A stretch of DNA of 20,260 nucleotides from CALLPQ01 sp039819545 (GTDB lineage: Bacteria; Pseudomonadota; Alphaproteobacteria; Caulobacterales; Parvularculaceae). Numbering within the stretch: position 1 is the first letter of the stretch; every line of letters begins with the position of its first letter. The translations under genes were made by a program, and so were the position numbers. This document shows positions 13,850 to 20,260 of the stretch, piece by piece. The stretch lies in contig JBCBRS010000036.1 of assembly GCA_039819545.1 (NCBI GenBank), positions 1-20,260 of the forward strand, in the 5' to 3' direction. The notes under the pieces were generated by a model. That model was not told where the DNA came from. It made no database searches and saw only the letters and a program-made list of their open reading frames with translations.

Positions 13850-16060
13850 CTAGTTGAGACCTCTGATACGCAGCAGCGGCTCGATCTGCGGATCCTTGCC
13901 ACGGAAGTTTCGATAAAGCTCATCAGCCTCGCGCAGACCGCCAGCCTCATACACCCATTTTTTCAGTTTGCCGGCCAATTCCGGGTCGTAAATATCACCG
14001 GTTTCCTGAAAGGCGGTAAACCCATCCGCATCAAGAATTTCCGACCACAGATAGGCATAATAGCCCGCCGAGTAGCCACCGGCAAAAATATGCGAGAAAT
14101 ATTGCGAGCGATAGCGCGGCTCAATTTCCGGCGGCAGGCCATAGCCTTCGAGGACTTCTTTTTCAAAAGCCCGCGCATCGGTAATTGCTGCGGCCTCATC
14201 AGGGGTCAGGCTGTGCCAGGCAAGGTCGAGCAGCGACGCAGCAATAAACTCGGTGGTCTTGAACCCCTGATTAAAAGTCGAAGCATTGCGCATTTTTTTA
14301 ATCAGGGCGCCGGGGATGACCTCGCCGGTCTGCGTGTGTTTTGCATAGTTCGCCAGCACCTGTTCCTGACTTGCCCAATGCTCAAGGATTTGCGCGGGAA
14401 ACTCCGTGTAATCGCGCGGGCCATCGACCCCTGAGAAATTCTCATAGCGGATTTGCGTCATCAGTCCGTGCAGGCCATGGCCAAACTCATGGAACAGCGT
14501 TTCCACCTCGTCAAAGCGCATGAGCGTTGGCTCGCCCGCCGGCGGGGCGATGAGGTTGAGATTGTTCGTCACAATCGGGCGAATACGGTTTCCATTCACG
14601 TCGGATGTATCGCGGTAGGTGCTCATCCACGCGCCGCCGCGTTTTGATTCGCGGGCATACATATCCATCATGAACAGACCGAGATGGTTTCCGTCGGCAT
14701 CCTTTACGTCGTAGGAGGTGACGACTGGATTCCAAAGCGGCGTATCAACCTCTTCAAAGGTGATACCGAACAGCTTGTTTGCCATATCAAACGCGCCGCC
14801 GCGAACGGCGCTCAATTCAAAGTAAGGGGCGAGCGCTGCGTCATCAAACGCGTAGCGATCCTGACGGACCCGTTCGGCATAGTGCCACCAGTCATGACCG
14901 GCAGCGGTAAAATCGTCCCCGTCCTGACTGATCAGCGCCTGAATATCGGCAAGCTCCTCACCGGCGCGCACAAGGCCCGGGCGCCAGACGCGCAGCAAGA
15001 ACGCCTCCGCCGCTTCGGGGGTTTTGGCCATGCGCGTTTCCAACTGATAATGCGCATGGGATTTGTAGCCCATCAGCGTTGCCCGCTCCGCGCGAAGCTG
15101 GGCAATTTTGATGGCAAGCGGACCATTGTCATTGTCCCCGTCCGAGGCGCGGCGGCGATAGGCGTTGAACAGGTTTTCGCGCAAGGGCCGATTGGTCGAT
15201 TGCGTCATAAAGGTTTCAAACGGCGAGCGGTTGAGGCCCACAACCCATTTATTTTCGCCATCAACCTTGATGGCCGACTTGAAGCTGTCGCTAAGCCCAC
15301 CAAGGTCATCGGAATCGGTGATTTCCAGCTTGAACCCGATCGTGGCACGCAGCAGGTTTTGCGCAAATGCGGTTGTCAGACCCGAGATTTCTTCATTGAT
15401 CTCAGCAACACGGGTTTTGGTCTGTTTATCGAGCGCGGCGCCAGCGCGCACAAACCCGCGATGGGTCAATTCCAGAAGTCGCGCATCCTGCTCATCAAGG
15501 GTCAGGCTGTCTTTTTGGGCGTAAACGGCCTTTACGCGTTCAAAGAGGTTTTCGTTAAACTGGATCGCGTTAAACTCACGCGTCAGCATGGGGTAGATTT
15601 CGGCCTCCAGAGCACGCAGCGCGTCATTGGTATCGGTATTGGTGACATTCCCAAAAGTGTTGGTGACCTTGTTGAGTTGTCGACCAGCAATATCGAGGGC
15701 AACGATCGTGTTTTCGAATGACGGCGCCGCGTCAGTATTGACGATGACCTCGATCTCGTCGCGAAGGTTCATAATGGCCGCTTTCATCGCAGGCATATAG
15801 TCGGTGTCTTCAATCTCTGAAAATGGCGGCACGCCAAAGGGCGTTTCCCAATCTTCGGTAAACGGATTACCTTCCAGCTCTGCAGCGCTCACCGACAGGG
15901 CCTCGACATCGCCTGAGGGCGCCGCCCCTGCATTGGTTTGGGCCTCGCTATCGTGCCCGGCATCGGCTTGGCTCGTTTCGCCGTCGCCCCCGGAACAAGC
16001 GCACAGCGCCAAGGCCAGGGCCAGCGCGGTTAAGGACGGTGTGGCACCAAAGGCTTTCAT
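13850..16060 (-). CDS. M3 family metallopeptidase (oligopeptidase A / peptidyl-dipeptidase Dcp-like), lipoprotein
   Basis: 736 aa. The start ATG at 16060 follows GGAGACGA. Residues 1-22 are a lipoprotein signal (LTALALALALCAC; lipid-modified Cys probably 22), then an Ala/Gly/Asp-rich linker. The rest is a full-length M3A thermolysin-clan peptidase, with the zinc motif HEFGH at 524-528 and the third ligand Glu553 in DYTEFPAQ, at the family's usual 29-residue distance from the first His. The C-terminal half keeps the family motif GGYSAGYYAYLWSEILDADG. It removes dipeptides from, or cleaves, short peptides; attachment to a membrane facing the periplasm is inferred from the lipobox. Dcp and OpdA are both possible names; periplasmic lipoprotein forms are usually annotated as M3 family peptidase. 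Divergent from the superoxide dismutase gene. Confidence 0.92.
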   Translation of the reverse strand: MKAFGATPSLTALALALALCACSGGDGETSQADAGHDSEAQTNAGAAPSGDVEALSVSAAELEGNPFTEDWETPFGVPPFSEIEDTDYMPAMKAAIMNLRDEIEVIVNTDAAPSFENTIVALDIAGRQLNKVTNTFGNVTNTDTNDALRALEAEIYPMLTREFNAIQFNENLFERVKAVYAQKDSLTLDEQDARLLELTHRGFVRAGAALDKQTKTRVAEINEEISGLTTAFAQNLLRATIGFKLEITDSDDLGGLSDSFKSAIKVDGENKWVVGLNRSPFETFMTQSTNRPLRENLFNAYRRRASDGDNDNGPLAIKIAQLRAERATLMGYKSHAHYQLETRMAKTPEAAEAFLLRVWRPGLVRAGEELADIQALISQDGDDFTAAGHDWWHYAERVRQDRYAFDDAALAPYFELSAVRGGAFDMANKLFGITFEEVDTPLWNPVVTSYDVKDADGNHLGLFMMDMYARESKRGGAWMSTYRDTSDVNGNRIRPIVTNNLNLIAPPAGEPTLMRFDEVETLFHEFGHGLHGLMTQIRYENFSGVDGPRDYTEFPAQILEHWASQEQVLANYAKHTQTGEVIPGALIKKMRNASTFNQGFKTTEFIAASLLDLAWHSLTPDEAAAITDARAFEKEVLEGYGLPPEIEPRYRSQYFSHIFAGGYSAGYYAYLWSEILDADGFTAFQETGDIYDPELAGKLKKWVYEAGGLREADELYRNFRGKDPQIEPLLRIRGLN

Positions 16061-16316
16061 GGGTCGTCTCCAGACTTGTTGTTATGTCACGTTAGTGGGC
16101 ACTTTTACCGAAAACACCCCGGTCCGCCAGCCCAGTGGGCACACAGATAACCGCCAAACCCGATGGTATACAATGCGTGCGCGCCCTTTATGGACGCTGC
16201 TGATCGCGCAAAACCGTCGCTTGATCGTTTGGACGCGCCTTTTGGCGCTGCGCTTTGCACAGAGCAGGGAACGCGGTATGCACGCGCGGTGTCTTCAACA
16301 CGGCAAGGAGCGTGAC

Positions 16317-16940
16317 ATGCATAACAGATGGTGGCGATCAGCGGCAGCGATAATCCTGGCTCTCGGCGCGCTGGCCGGGTGCGGCGGCGGGCAATCGGGC
16401 GATGCCAAAAGCGCAGATCCGCTTTTGAGCGCCTTGACCGTGGACACTGACCGGGATGCGGTGGGTACGTTTATCGACACCAAGGGTGAGGAAATTGGCG
16501 CCGTCGTGTTCACCGAAGCGCCGAACGGGGCGGTCATGATCCTCGTGGATATGGCAGGCCTTCCCCAGGGATGGCACGGCATTCACCTGCATCAAGTGGG
16601 CAATTGCGGGGACCCGGACGGTGGCTTCAAGGCCTCTGGCGGGCATGTGGATCCCGACGACAATGCCCACGGCCTCCTCAACCCCGAGGGCAGTGAACGC
16701 GCCGATATCCCTAATATCTATGCCCATAGCGATGGCCGCGCCACGGCGGAAATCCACCGAATGGGCGTATCGCTCTTTCCGTCAGAGGAGAACGCGGCCC
16801 TTAACGGCCCCCACCCCCTTCTCGATGAGGATGGATTTGCAGTGATTGTGCATGCCAACCGCGATGATCACCGCACACAACCTATTGGCGGCGCGGGAGC
16901 CCGCCTTGCCTGTGCTGTGATTACCGCAACAAACAGCTAA
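16317..16940 (+). CDS. sodC: Superoxide dismutase [Cu-Zn] family lipoprotein, altered zinc site
   Basis: 207 aa from the ATG at 16317, preceded by AAGGAG at ideal spacing; a long in-frame extension upstream overlaps the peptidase gene and is not coding. Lipobox LGALAGC (Cys22) indicates a periplasmic lipoprotein. Copper ligands are present: His90 and His92 (GIHLHQVG), bridging His110 (GGHVDP) and His179 (VHANRDDH). Disulfide partners Cys97 and Cys199 and the guiding Arg of GARLAC are kept. Of the zinc ligands His118 and Asp130 remain, but the third His (usual H-x-G-D) is Glu127 (SERAD). It should dismutate superoxide in the periplasm if the site still binds metal; Cu-only or altered zinc binding is possible. 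The kelch gene follows after 103 bp. Confidence 0.88.
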   Translation: MHNRWWRSAAAIILALGALAGCGGGQSGDAKSADPLLSALTVDTDRDAVGTFIDTKGEEIGAVVFTEAPNGAVMILVDMAGLPQGWHGIHLHQVGNCGDPDGGFKASGGHVDPDDNAHGLLNPEGSERADIPNIYAHSDGRATAEIHRMGVSLFPSEENAALNGPHPLLDEDGFAVIVHANRDDHRTQPIGGAGARLACAVITATNS

Positions 16941-17043
16941 CTCTATCCGGAATGCGTGGCCCCTGTTGCACAGGTGCCATCCGTGATATCTTTTACCCCC
17001 AGTTAGGACGAACAATACTGGCTTGGGGAACAGTGGGTAGACC

Positions 17044-18381
17044 ATGAGCGAGACGTGGGGGCAAAAACAGCCATCAAGACAGGCGCCTCAGGCCCATAAA
17101 GGCGACGGCGCTGCTCGGTGCTCAGGGTCCGGTGAGGTCCCAAACCGCCGTGCCCTGTTGAAGTCTGTGGCAGGCCTTGGCGTTGCCGCGGGGCTCAACC
17201 CGCTCATCGGCCTTGCCGGGGCCCATGGCGCACTTCAGGACGCCGAGCCGCGCAATCCGTTTGCCGATGGACGACCCGGCAGCAACCCTGACGGGCGATA
17301 CCCCGACGGACTACGCGCGCCGTCCCGAAAACCGGGTGCGGGCGGAGAGCCGATTGTTGGCCGATGGGCGCGGCTCGCGGACATGCCGATCCCGGTGCAG
17401 GAAATTTATCCCGCCCCCTTCTGGACCGAAACCATCGCCCGTCGCCAGGGCACGCGCGCCCTGCGCGCCCAACGGTTTAACATCATCGTCAGCGCGGGCG
17501 GCATAACGGGCGTTGATCGGGGCCAGTTTCGCGCCAGTGACCAAAGCTTTATCTTTGATCCGGCCACCAACACATGGACCACGGGTCCGCGCCTGCCCGG
17601 CCCGCGTCACCACCTGCATCTTGTACCCCATAACGGCTTTTTGTTTGCCCTCGGCGGTTTTTCCACGCTTGAGCGACGGCGACAGCGACGCGGGGTGCCC
17701 AGCGCGCAAAACGGTTGGACCATGCGCAATGAGGTCTGGCGTCTCGATGATATCAACGATCGCTGGCGCCCCATGGCGCCGATGCCCATTCCGCAAGCCG
17801 AAGCGGCCTGTGTGTCTCTGGGCGGGTTTATCCATATCGCGGGCGGGCGCTCCCCCACCGGCAGCCTGAATGGGGCGTGGTCGGATCATATTGATACGGA
17901 CAAACACTATGTCTATGACGCAAGGGGCGACCGCTGGTTTGAGGCGGCGCCCATGCCCACGCCGCGTAATTCCATGGCAGCGGTGGGCCTGCGCGGGGCA
18001 ATCTATACCTTCGGCGGGCGCACCGTGAATGGCGGCAATCTGGCGGTCACGCAGGCGTATGATCCGCTTGCGGATCGTTGGCAGACCATGCGCCCCATGC
18101 CAAAACCACAAGGCGGAACCGCCGCGGCGGCTATCGGCAACACAATCTTTGTTTTTGGCGGGGAATATTTCTCCGACCGCACAGGCAATGGCGGCGTCTA
18201 TCGCGAAATCTGGGCGTTTGATACTTCCGAAGACCGTTGGCGCTCCGCCGGCCTGATGCCCCGCCCCCGCCATGGCCACGGCGCCGTGAGCATCGGCGAC
18301 ACGATCTACACCCTTGGCGGGGCAAGCCAACCCGGCGGCTACGGCACCAGCGCGGTCACGGATGTTTTTTCCGTTTACTGA
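17044..18381 (+). CDS. Kelch-repeat beta-propeller protein with twin-arginine-type signal
   Basis: 445 aa. About 33 hydrophilic residues precede NRRALLKSVAGLGVAAGL (Arg35-Arg36), a Tat-type signal, so export of a folded protein is likely. From residue ~110 onward there are five to six kelch blades with the diagnostic pairs of strands and double glycines: SAGGITG, FALGGFST, HIAGGRSP, YTFGGRTV, FVFGGEYF and YTLGGASQ. Each is followed by a segment such as DRW-x5-MP-x-PR. The fold is a beta-propeller, usually a binding or scaffold module; sugar-oxidase-type copper ligands are not evident. It follows the sodC gene by 103 bp on the same strand and may be co-transcribed. Its 3' end overlaps the opposing methyltransferase gene by 7 bp. 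Confidence 0.9.
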   Translation: MSETWGQKQPSRQAPQAHKGDGAARCSGSGEVPNRRALLKSVAGLGVAAGLNPLIGLAGAHGALQDAEPRNPFADGRPGSNPDGRYPDGLRAPSRKPGAGGEPIVGRWARLADMPIPVQEIYPAPFWTETIARRQGTRALRAQRFNIIVSAGGITGVDRGQFRASDQSFIFDPATNTWTTGPRLPGPRHHLHLVPHNGFLFALGGFSTLERRRQRRGVPSAQNGWTMRNEVWRLDDINDRWRPMAPMPIPQAEAACVSLGGFIHIAGGRSPTGSLNGAWSDHIDTDKHYVYDARGDRWFEAAPMPTPRNSMAAVGLRGAIYTFGGRTVNGGNLAVTQAYDPLADRWQTMRPMPKPQGGTAAAAIGNTIFVFGGEYFSDRTGNGGVYREIWAFDTSEDRWRSAGLMPRPRHGHGAVSIGDTIYTLGGASQPGGYGTSAVTDVFSVY

Positions 18382-18860
18382 TAAAGCGCTTCCGACGTTA
18401 GACCCACAAGGCCCTGCCCCGGATGGGTTTCATCGTGGAAGGTGACAATGACGGTCCCGCCGGGACGGACCACGCGGGCAAGCTCGGCCAGCCATTGATT
18501 CTGCGTTTCCAGCCGCAAATGGGTGAAGACGGACAACAGCCAGACGGCATCAAAATGGCTGTCGGGAAAATCAAGCGGCGGCGTCAATTGATTGCGCGCG
18601 AAAGTCCCCGGCAGGTTTTGCGCGCACCAGCGCACCAACCTCGGATTGTAGTCCACCCGATAAAGTGCCGCAGCGCTATGAGCCGGCATGTGCCGGATGA
18701 TCCGCCCACAGCCGCACCCAAGATCGAGCAGACGTTCCGTATTTTGAAAGTTTCCACCATGGCGCGTCACAAGCTCGGCAATCGTGCGAGCCGGCCAGCA
18801 AGGCAAAGCGTCAGGAAATATGTTCCAGCCTCGGTGTAGGGGCACCGATAATCCGGGCAT
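18375..18860 (-). CDS. Class I SAM-dependent methyltransferase, probably truncated at the C-terminus
   Basis: 161 aa from the ATG at 18860 (MPGLSVPLHRGWNIFPDALP); a TTG at 18887 is the only earlier start, and neither has a strong ribosome-binding site. Motif I is LLDLGCGCGRIIRH (~residues 52-65). It is followed by YRVDYNPRLVRWC (motif II), LDFPDSHFDAVWLLSVFTHL (motif IV region) and ARVVRPGGTVIVTFHD (post-motif region). This is the Methyltransf_11/25 type often found with cell-surface glycan genes. Related proteins usually continue about 60-80 residues past this point with a final beta-hairpin. This one stops at LTSEALYQ inside the tail of the convergent kelch gene, so part of the core sheet is missing. 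Substrate unknown and activity doubtful. Confidence 0.75.
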   Translation of the reverse strand: MPGLSVPLHRGWNIFPDALPCWPARTIAELVTRHGGNFQNTERLLDLGCGCGRIIRHMPAHSAAALYRVDYNPRLVRWCAQNLPGTFARNQLTPPLDFPDSHFDAVWLLSVFTHLRLETQNQWLAELARVVRPGGTVIVTFHDETHPGQGLVGLTSEALYQ

Positions 18861-18910
18861 GATGTGAAGGAGCCATAGATGAACCAATGTTGCACGCTGC
18901 GCGCTATATC

Positions 18911-19003
18911 GGCGGGGTCAACCCCGCCCTACGCCTGAGGGCGATACTGCGAAGGCGCGGTGCGCACGGCGGTACATCGCGCAACACTTGATGCACCCTA
19001 CGC
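18911..19003. repeat. REP-like intergenic hairpin region
   Basis: GGCGGGGT (18911-18918) and ACCCCGCC (18921-18928) form a nearly loopless perfect inverted repeat. The motif CCCTACGC occurs just after it (18927-18934) and again at 18996-19003, next to GGCGGTACATCGCGCAACAC. This combination is known from short dispersed palindromic elements in proteobacterial genomes. It separates two minus-strand genes. Confidence 0.5.
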
Positions 19004-19010
19004 TTGCTTA

Positions 19011-19556
19011 TCAACTTGACGATTTATACTTCGGGCCGGGCTGTGCTTTGGAGGCCATCAGCGCAGTATCCGCTGGTACGTTGCTGCCGAAGATTGCCAC
19101 GAGACGCCATGTGATGACGTCGCCTTCTTCAAGCGTTACGCCGCCGCTTGCGCTATCGGAGTCTGCGAACGGAATAATTCGACGCGCTTCGCAATTTCCG
19201 ATACTGTTTTTCAATCGTCCATGGACGTCGCGAACATAGTATTGCCATGCTAGCGCAAAGGATGCACCGCCTGGAACATCCATCGTTTCGCAAGCTTCAT
19301 CGTTATAGGTGAAAACTCTCTCAGCCTTCATCACACCACTCTGACGCGAGCGGGGCGGATTGTCCTCGTCGAACCGTGCGGTAATCGAGCGCAGGAATTT
19401 CATTTTCCCCGGCCGGGTGCTTGACTCATATTGTAGGCAAGGAAACTCATTAGCGGTTGCGGCAACAATGTTATCCATTACATCCTTGACGGTCTTTGCG
19501 GTTCCGAGGGGTATTGTCTTTCGAAAATAAAACCCTGTTACATCAACGGTGATCAT
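19011..19556 (-). CDS. Hypothetical protein
   Basis: 181 aa from the ATG at 19556, which is preceded by AGGAGAG. It starts MITVDVTGFYFRKTIPLGTA, and the rest alternates short strands with polar turns. Middle and end motifs are WQYYVRDVHGRLKNS, RRIIPFADSDSASGG and VTLEEGDVITWRLVAIFG, the last two resembling a jelly-roll or beta-sandwich domain. There is no signal peptide, membrane helix or obvious catalytic motif. Composition is lower in GC than the surrounding genes. It is divergent from the GyrI-like gene (86 bp between starts) and co-directional with the methyltransferase gene, with the REP-like element between them. I do not recognise the family. Confidence 0.65.
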   Translation of the reverse strand: MITVDVTGFYFRKTIPLGTAKTVKDVMDNIVAATANEFPCLQYESSTRPGKMKFLRSITARFDEDNPPRSRQSGVMKAERVFTYNDEACETMDVPGGASFALAWQYYVRDVHGRLKNSIGNCEARRIIPFADSDSASGGVTLEEGDVITWRLVAIFGSNVPADTALMASKAQPGPKYKSSS

Positions 19557-19624
19557 ATATCTCTCCTGTATGTGCTATCCACCACGCATCACCCTGAAGC
19601 ATAGCGCTGGAAAGAGAAAAACCA

Positions 19625-19642
19625 CTGTAACTGGGGTTACAG
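19625..19642. promoter_or_regulatory. Perfect palindrome abutting the start codon of the GyrI-like gene
   Basis: CTGTAAC (19625-19631), TGGG centre, GTTACAG (19636-19642), and the ATG follows at once at 19643. In DNA this is a classic dimeric repressor operator; in RNA it would sequester the GGGG-containing initiation region in a hairpin. No other ribosome-binding site is visible. Confidence 0.55.
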
Positions 19643-20149
19643 ATGAAAAGTTTATTAGGCGGCATTTACGTAATATTGCCCACACGGATGGTTTTAGGCT
19701 TTTGCCCCTGCGCCATGGATGGCCCCGCCATCGCGGCGGCCATGGGCGCAGGCTTTGGCGCGGTCTACAGCTTCAATGCCGCCCATGGGATTTCGCCCGT
19801 TTCCACGCCCGTGGCGCTTTATCCCGGGATGCCCGAAGGCGGCGAGATGAGCTTTCACGCCGGCTTTTTCCTGACCGCCGCCGACGCGCAGAAAGTACCA
19901 GACCTTTTAGCCGCTAAGGATGCATCCGGTGCGCTGACCCTGGAAACCCTGCCGCCGGGCGAGGCCTTGCGCACAACCCATGTGGGCCCCTATGCAGCGC
20001 TGAATGAAGCCCACAAAGCCCTTTGGGACCATATGGCCACAAACGAAATCGCGCCAGGCCCTGTTGTCTGGGAAAACTATATTGACGATCCCACCTCAAC
20101 CCCCGAAGACACCCTCCGCACGCAGATTATCCGGATGATTGCAACCTAA
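19643..20149 (+). CDS. GyrI-like small-molecule-binding domain protein
   Basis: 168 aa. The fold runs from the first strand (YVILPTRMVLGFCPCAMDGP) through a helix and the central YPGMPEGGEMSFHAGFFL, to LETLPPGEALRTTHVGPYAA and a final WENYIDDP pattern. This is the GyrI-like/AraC effector-binding fold, also called the SOUL-like or SHS2 duplication. Stand-alone members bind hydrophobic or cationic small molecules or, as in SbmC/GyrI, protect DNA gyrase. The conserved acidic residue in the WENYIDDP pattern fits the ligand-binding Glu. The start at ATG 19643 is right after a perfect palindrome, which suggests autoregulation or control by a neighbour. It is divergent from the hypothetical 19556 gene. 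Cytoplasmic. Confidence 0.8.
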   Translation: MKSLLGGIYVILPTRMVLGFCPCAMDGPAIAAAMGAGFGAVYSFNAAHGISPVSTPVALYPGMPEGGEMSFHAGFFLTAADAQKVPDLLAAKDASGALTLETLPPGEALRTTHVGPYAALNEAHKALWDHMATNEIAPGPVVWENYIDDPTSTPEDTLRTQIIRMIAT

Positions 20150-20174
20150 TACCCATGCGGCATGGAGCTTTTGG

Positions 20175-20242
20175 CTAGACTGCGTTTACTTTTTTTGAAC
20201 CGGAAACGCAGTCTAGATTCTTGAGTGGTCGCGCGTTCGAAC
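20175..20242 (+). repeat. Repeat B, copy 2 (13-bp perfect hairpin plus conserved tail)
   Basis: CTAGACTGCGTTT (20175-20187) pairs perfectly with AAACGCAGTCTAG (20204-20216) around a 16-nt loop containing seven T. The tail ATTCTTGAGTGGTCGCGCGT-TCGAAC continues to 20242. It matches 10971-11035 in direct orientation. It lies 25 bp after the stop of the GyrI-like gene, where the hairpin might also act as a transcription-termination or RNA-stabilising structure. Confidence 0.85.
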
Positions 20243-20260
20243 CCAAAAACCGTGACGACA

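Noticed and set aside
14684..15721. 345-codon plus-strand open frame opposite the M3 peptidase gene
   Set aside because: Antisense shadow; the minus strand carries the complete zinc-peptidase motifs over the same bases.
15804..16316. Long in-frame N-terminal extension of the SodC frame
   Set aside because: It overlaps the start of the peptidase gene on the other strand and precedes a strong AAGGAG plus lipoprotein signal at 16317.
17311..18330. 339-codon minus-strand open frame opposite the kelch gene
   Set aside because: Shadow of GC-rich coding sequence; no family and no ribosome-binding site.

Overview
The window reads as chromosomal DNA of an alphaproteobacterium, most likely marine or aquatic (compare Parvularculales, Hyphomonadaceae and relatives). 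The reasons are the moderately high GC of most genes, RTX/Ig-like exoproteins, many exported lipoproteins and periplasmic proteins, a LuxR-type regulator fused to an alpha/beta-hydrolase domain, and weak but usable AGGAG ribosome-binding sites. The genus cannot be fixed from the sequence alone.

Left part (1-8560): exoprotein and regulator region. It opens with the C-terminal end of one RTX-type secreted protein. Next come a ~145 bp leader repeat, a short unknown gene started by TTG, a regulator with PAS-like, LuxR-HTH and alpha/beta-hydrolase domains, a possible 52-codon small ORF, and a very large adhesin-like exoprotein gene (3477-8560). The exoprotein has a CSLREA-type beta-helix N-terminus interrupted by glycine-rich inserts, then eight tandem-95/VCBS-like Ig repeats, then RTX nonapeptides and a type I secretion C-terminus. 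One missing base near 4766 splits it into two reading frames.

Middle (8585-13721): a convergent DUF2891 protein, then divergently a HupE/UreJ-family membrane protein. After that comes a visibly more AT-rich accessory stretch (about 10.8-12.9 kb) with three small minus-strand genes: a two-TM protein, a DUF4262 protein and an MSFDL-type unknown. A minus-strand NTF2-like/SnoaL-like protein follows.

Right part (13850-20260): an M3 oligopeptidase lipoprotein (Dcp/OpdA-like) diverges from a Cu/Zn superoxide dismutase lipoprotein. The latter is followed by a twin-arginine kelch protein, a C-terminally short methyltransferase overlapping it tail to tail, a hypothetical protein and a GyrI-like small-molecule-binding protein. 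The window ends in a hairpin-bearing repeat.

Two repeat families stand out. A ~145 bp element at ~84% identity sits in inverted orientation upstream of two unrelated small genes (344-489 and 11481-11625). A ~65 bp hairpin-plus-tail element occurs in direct orientation at 10971-11035 and 20179-20242, bracketing 9.2 kb. No rRNA, tRNA, CRISPR array or intact insertion sequence was recognised.
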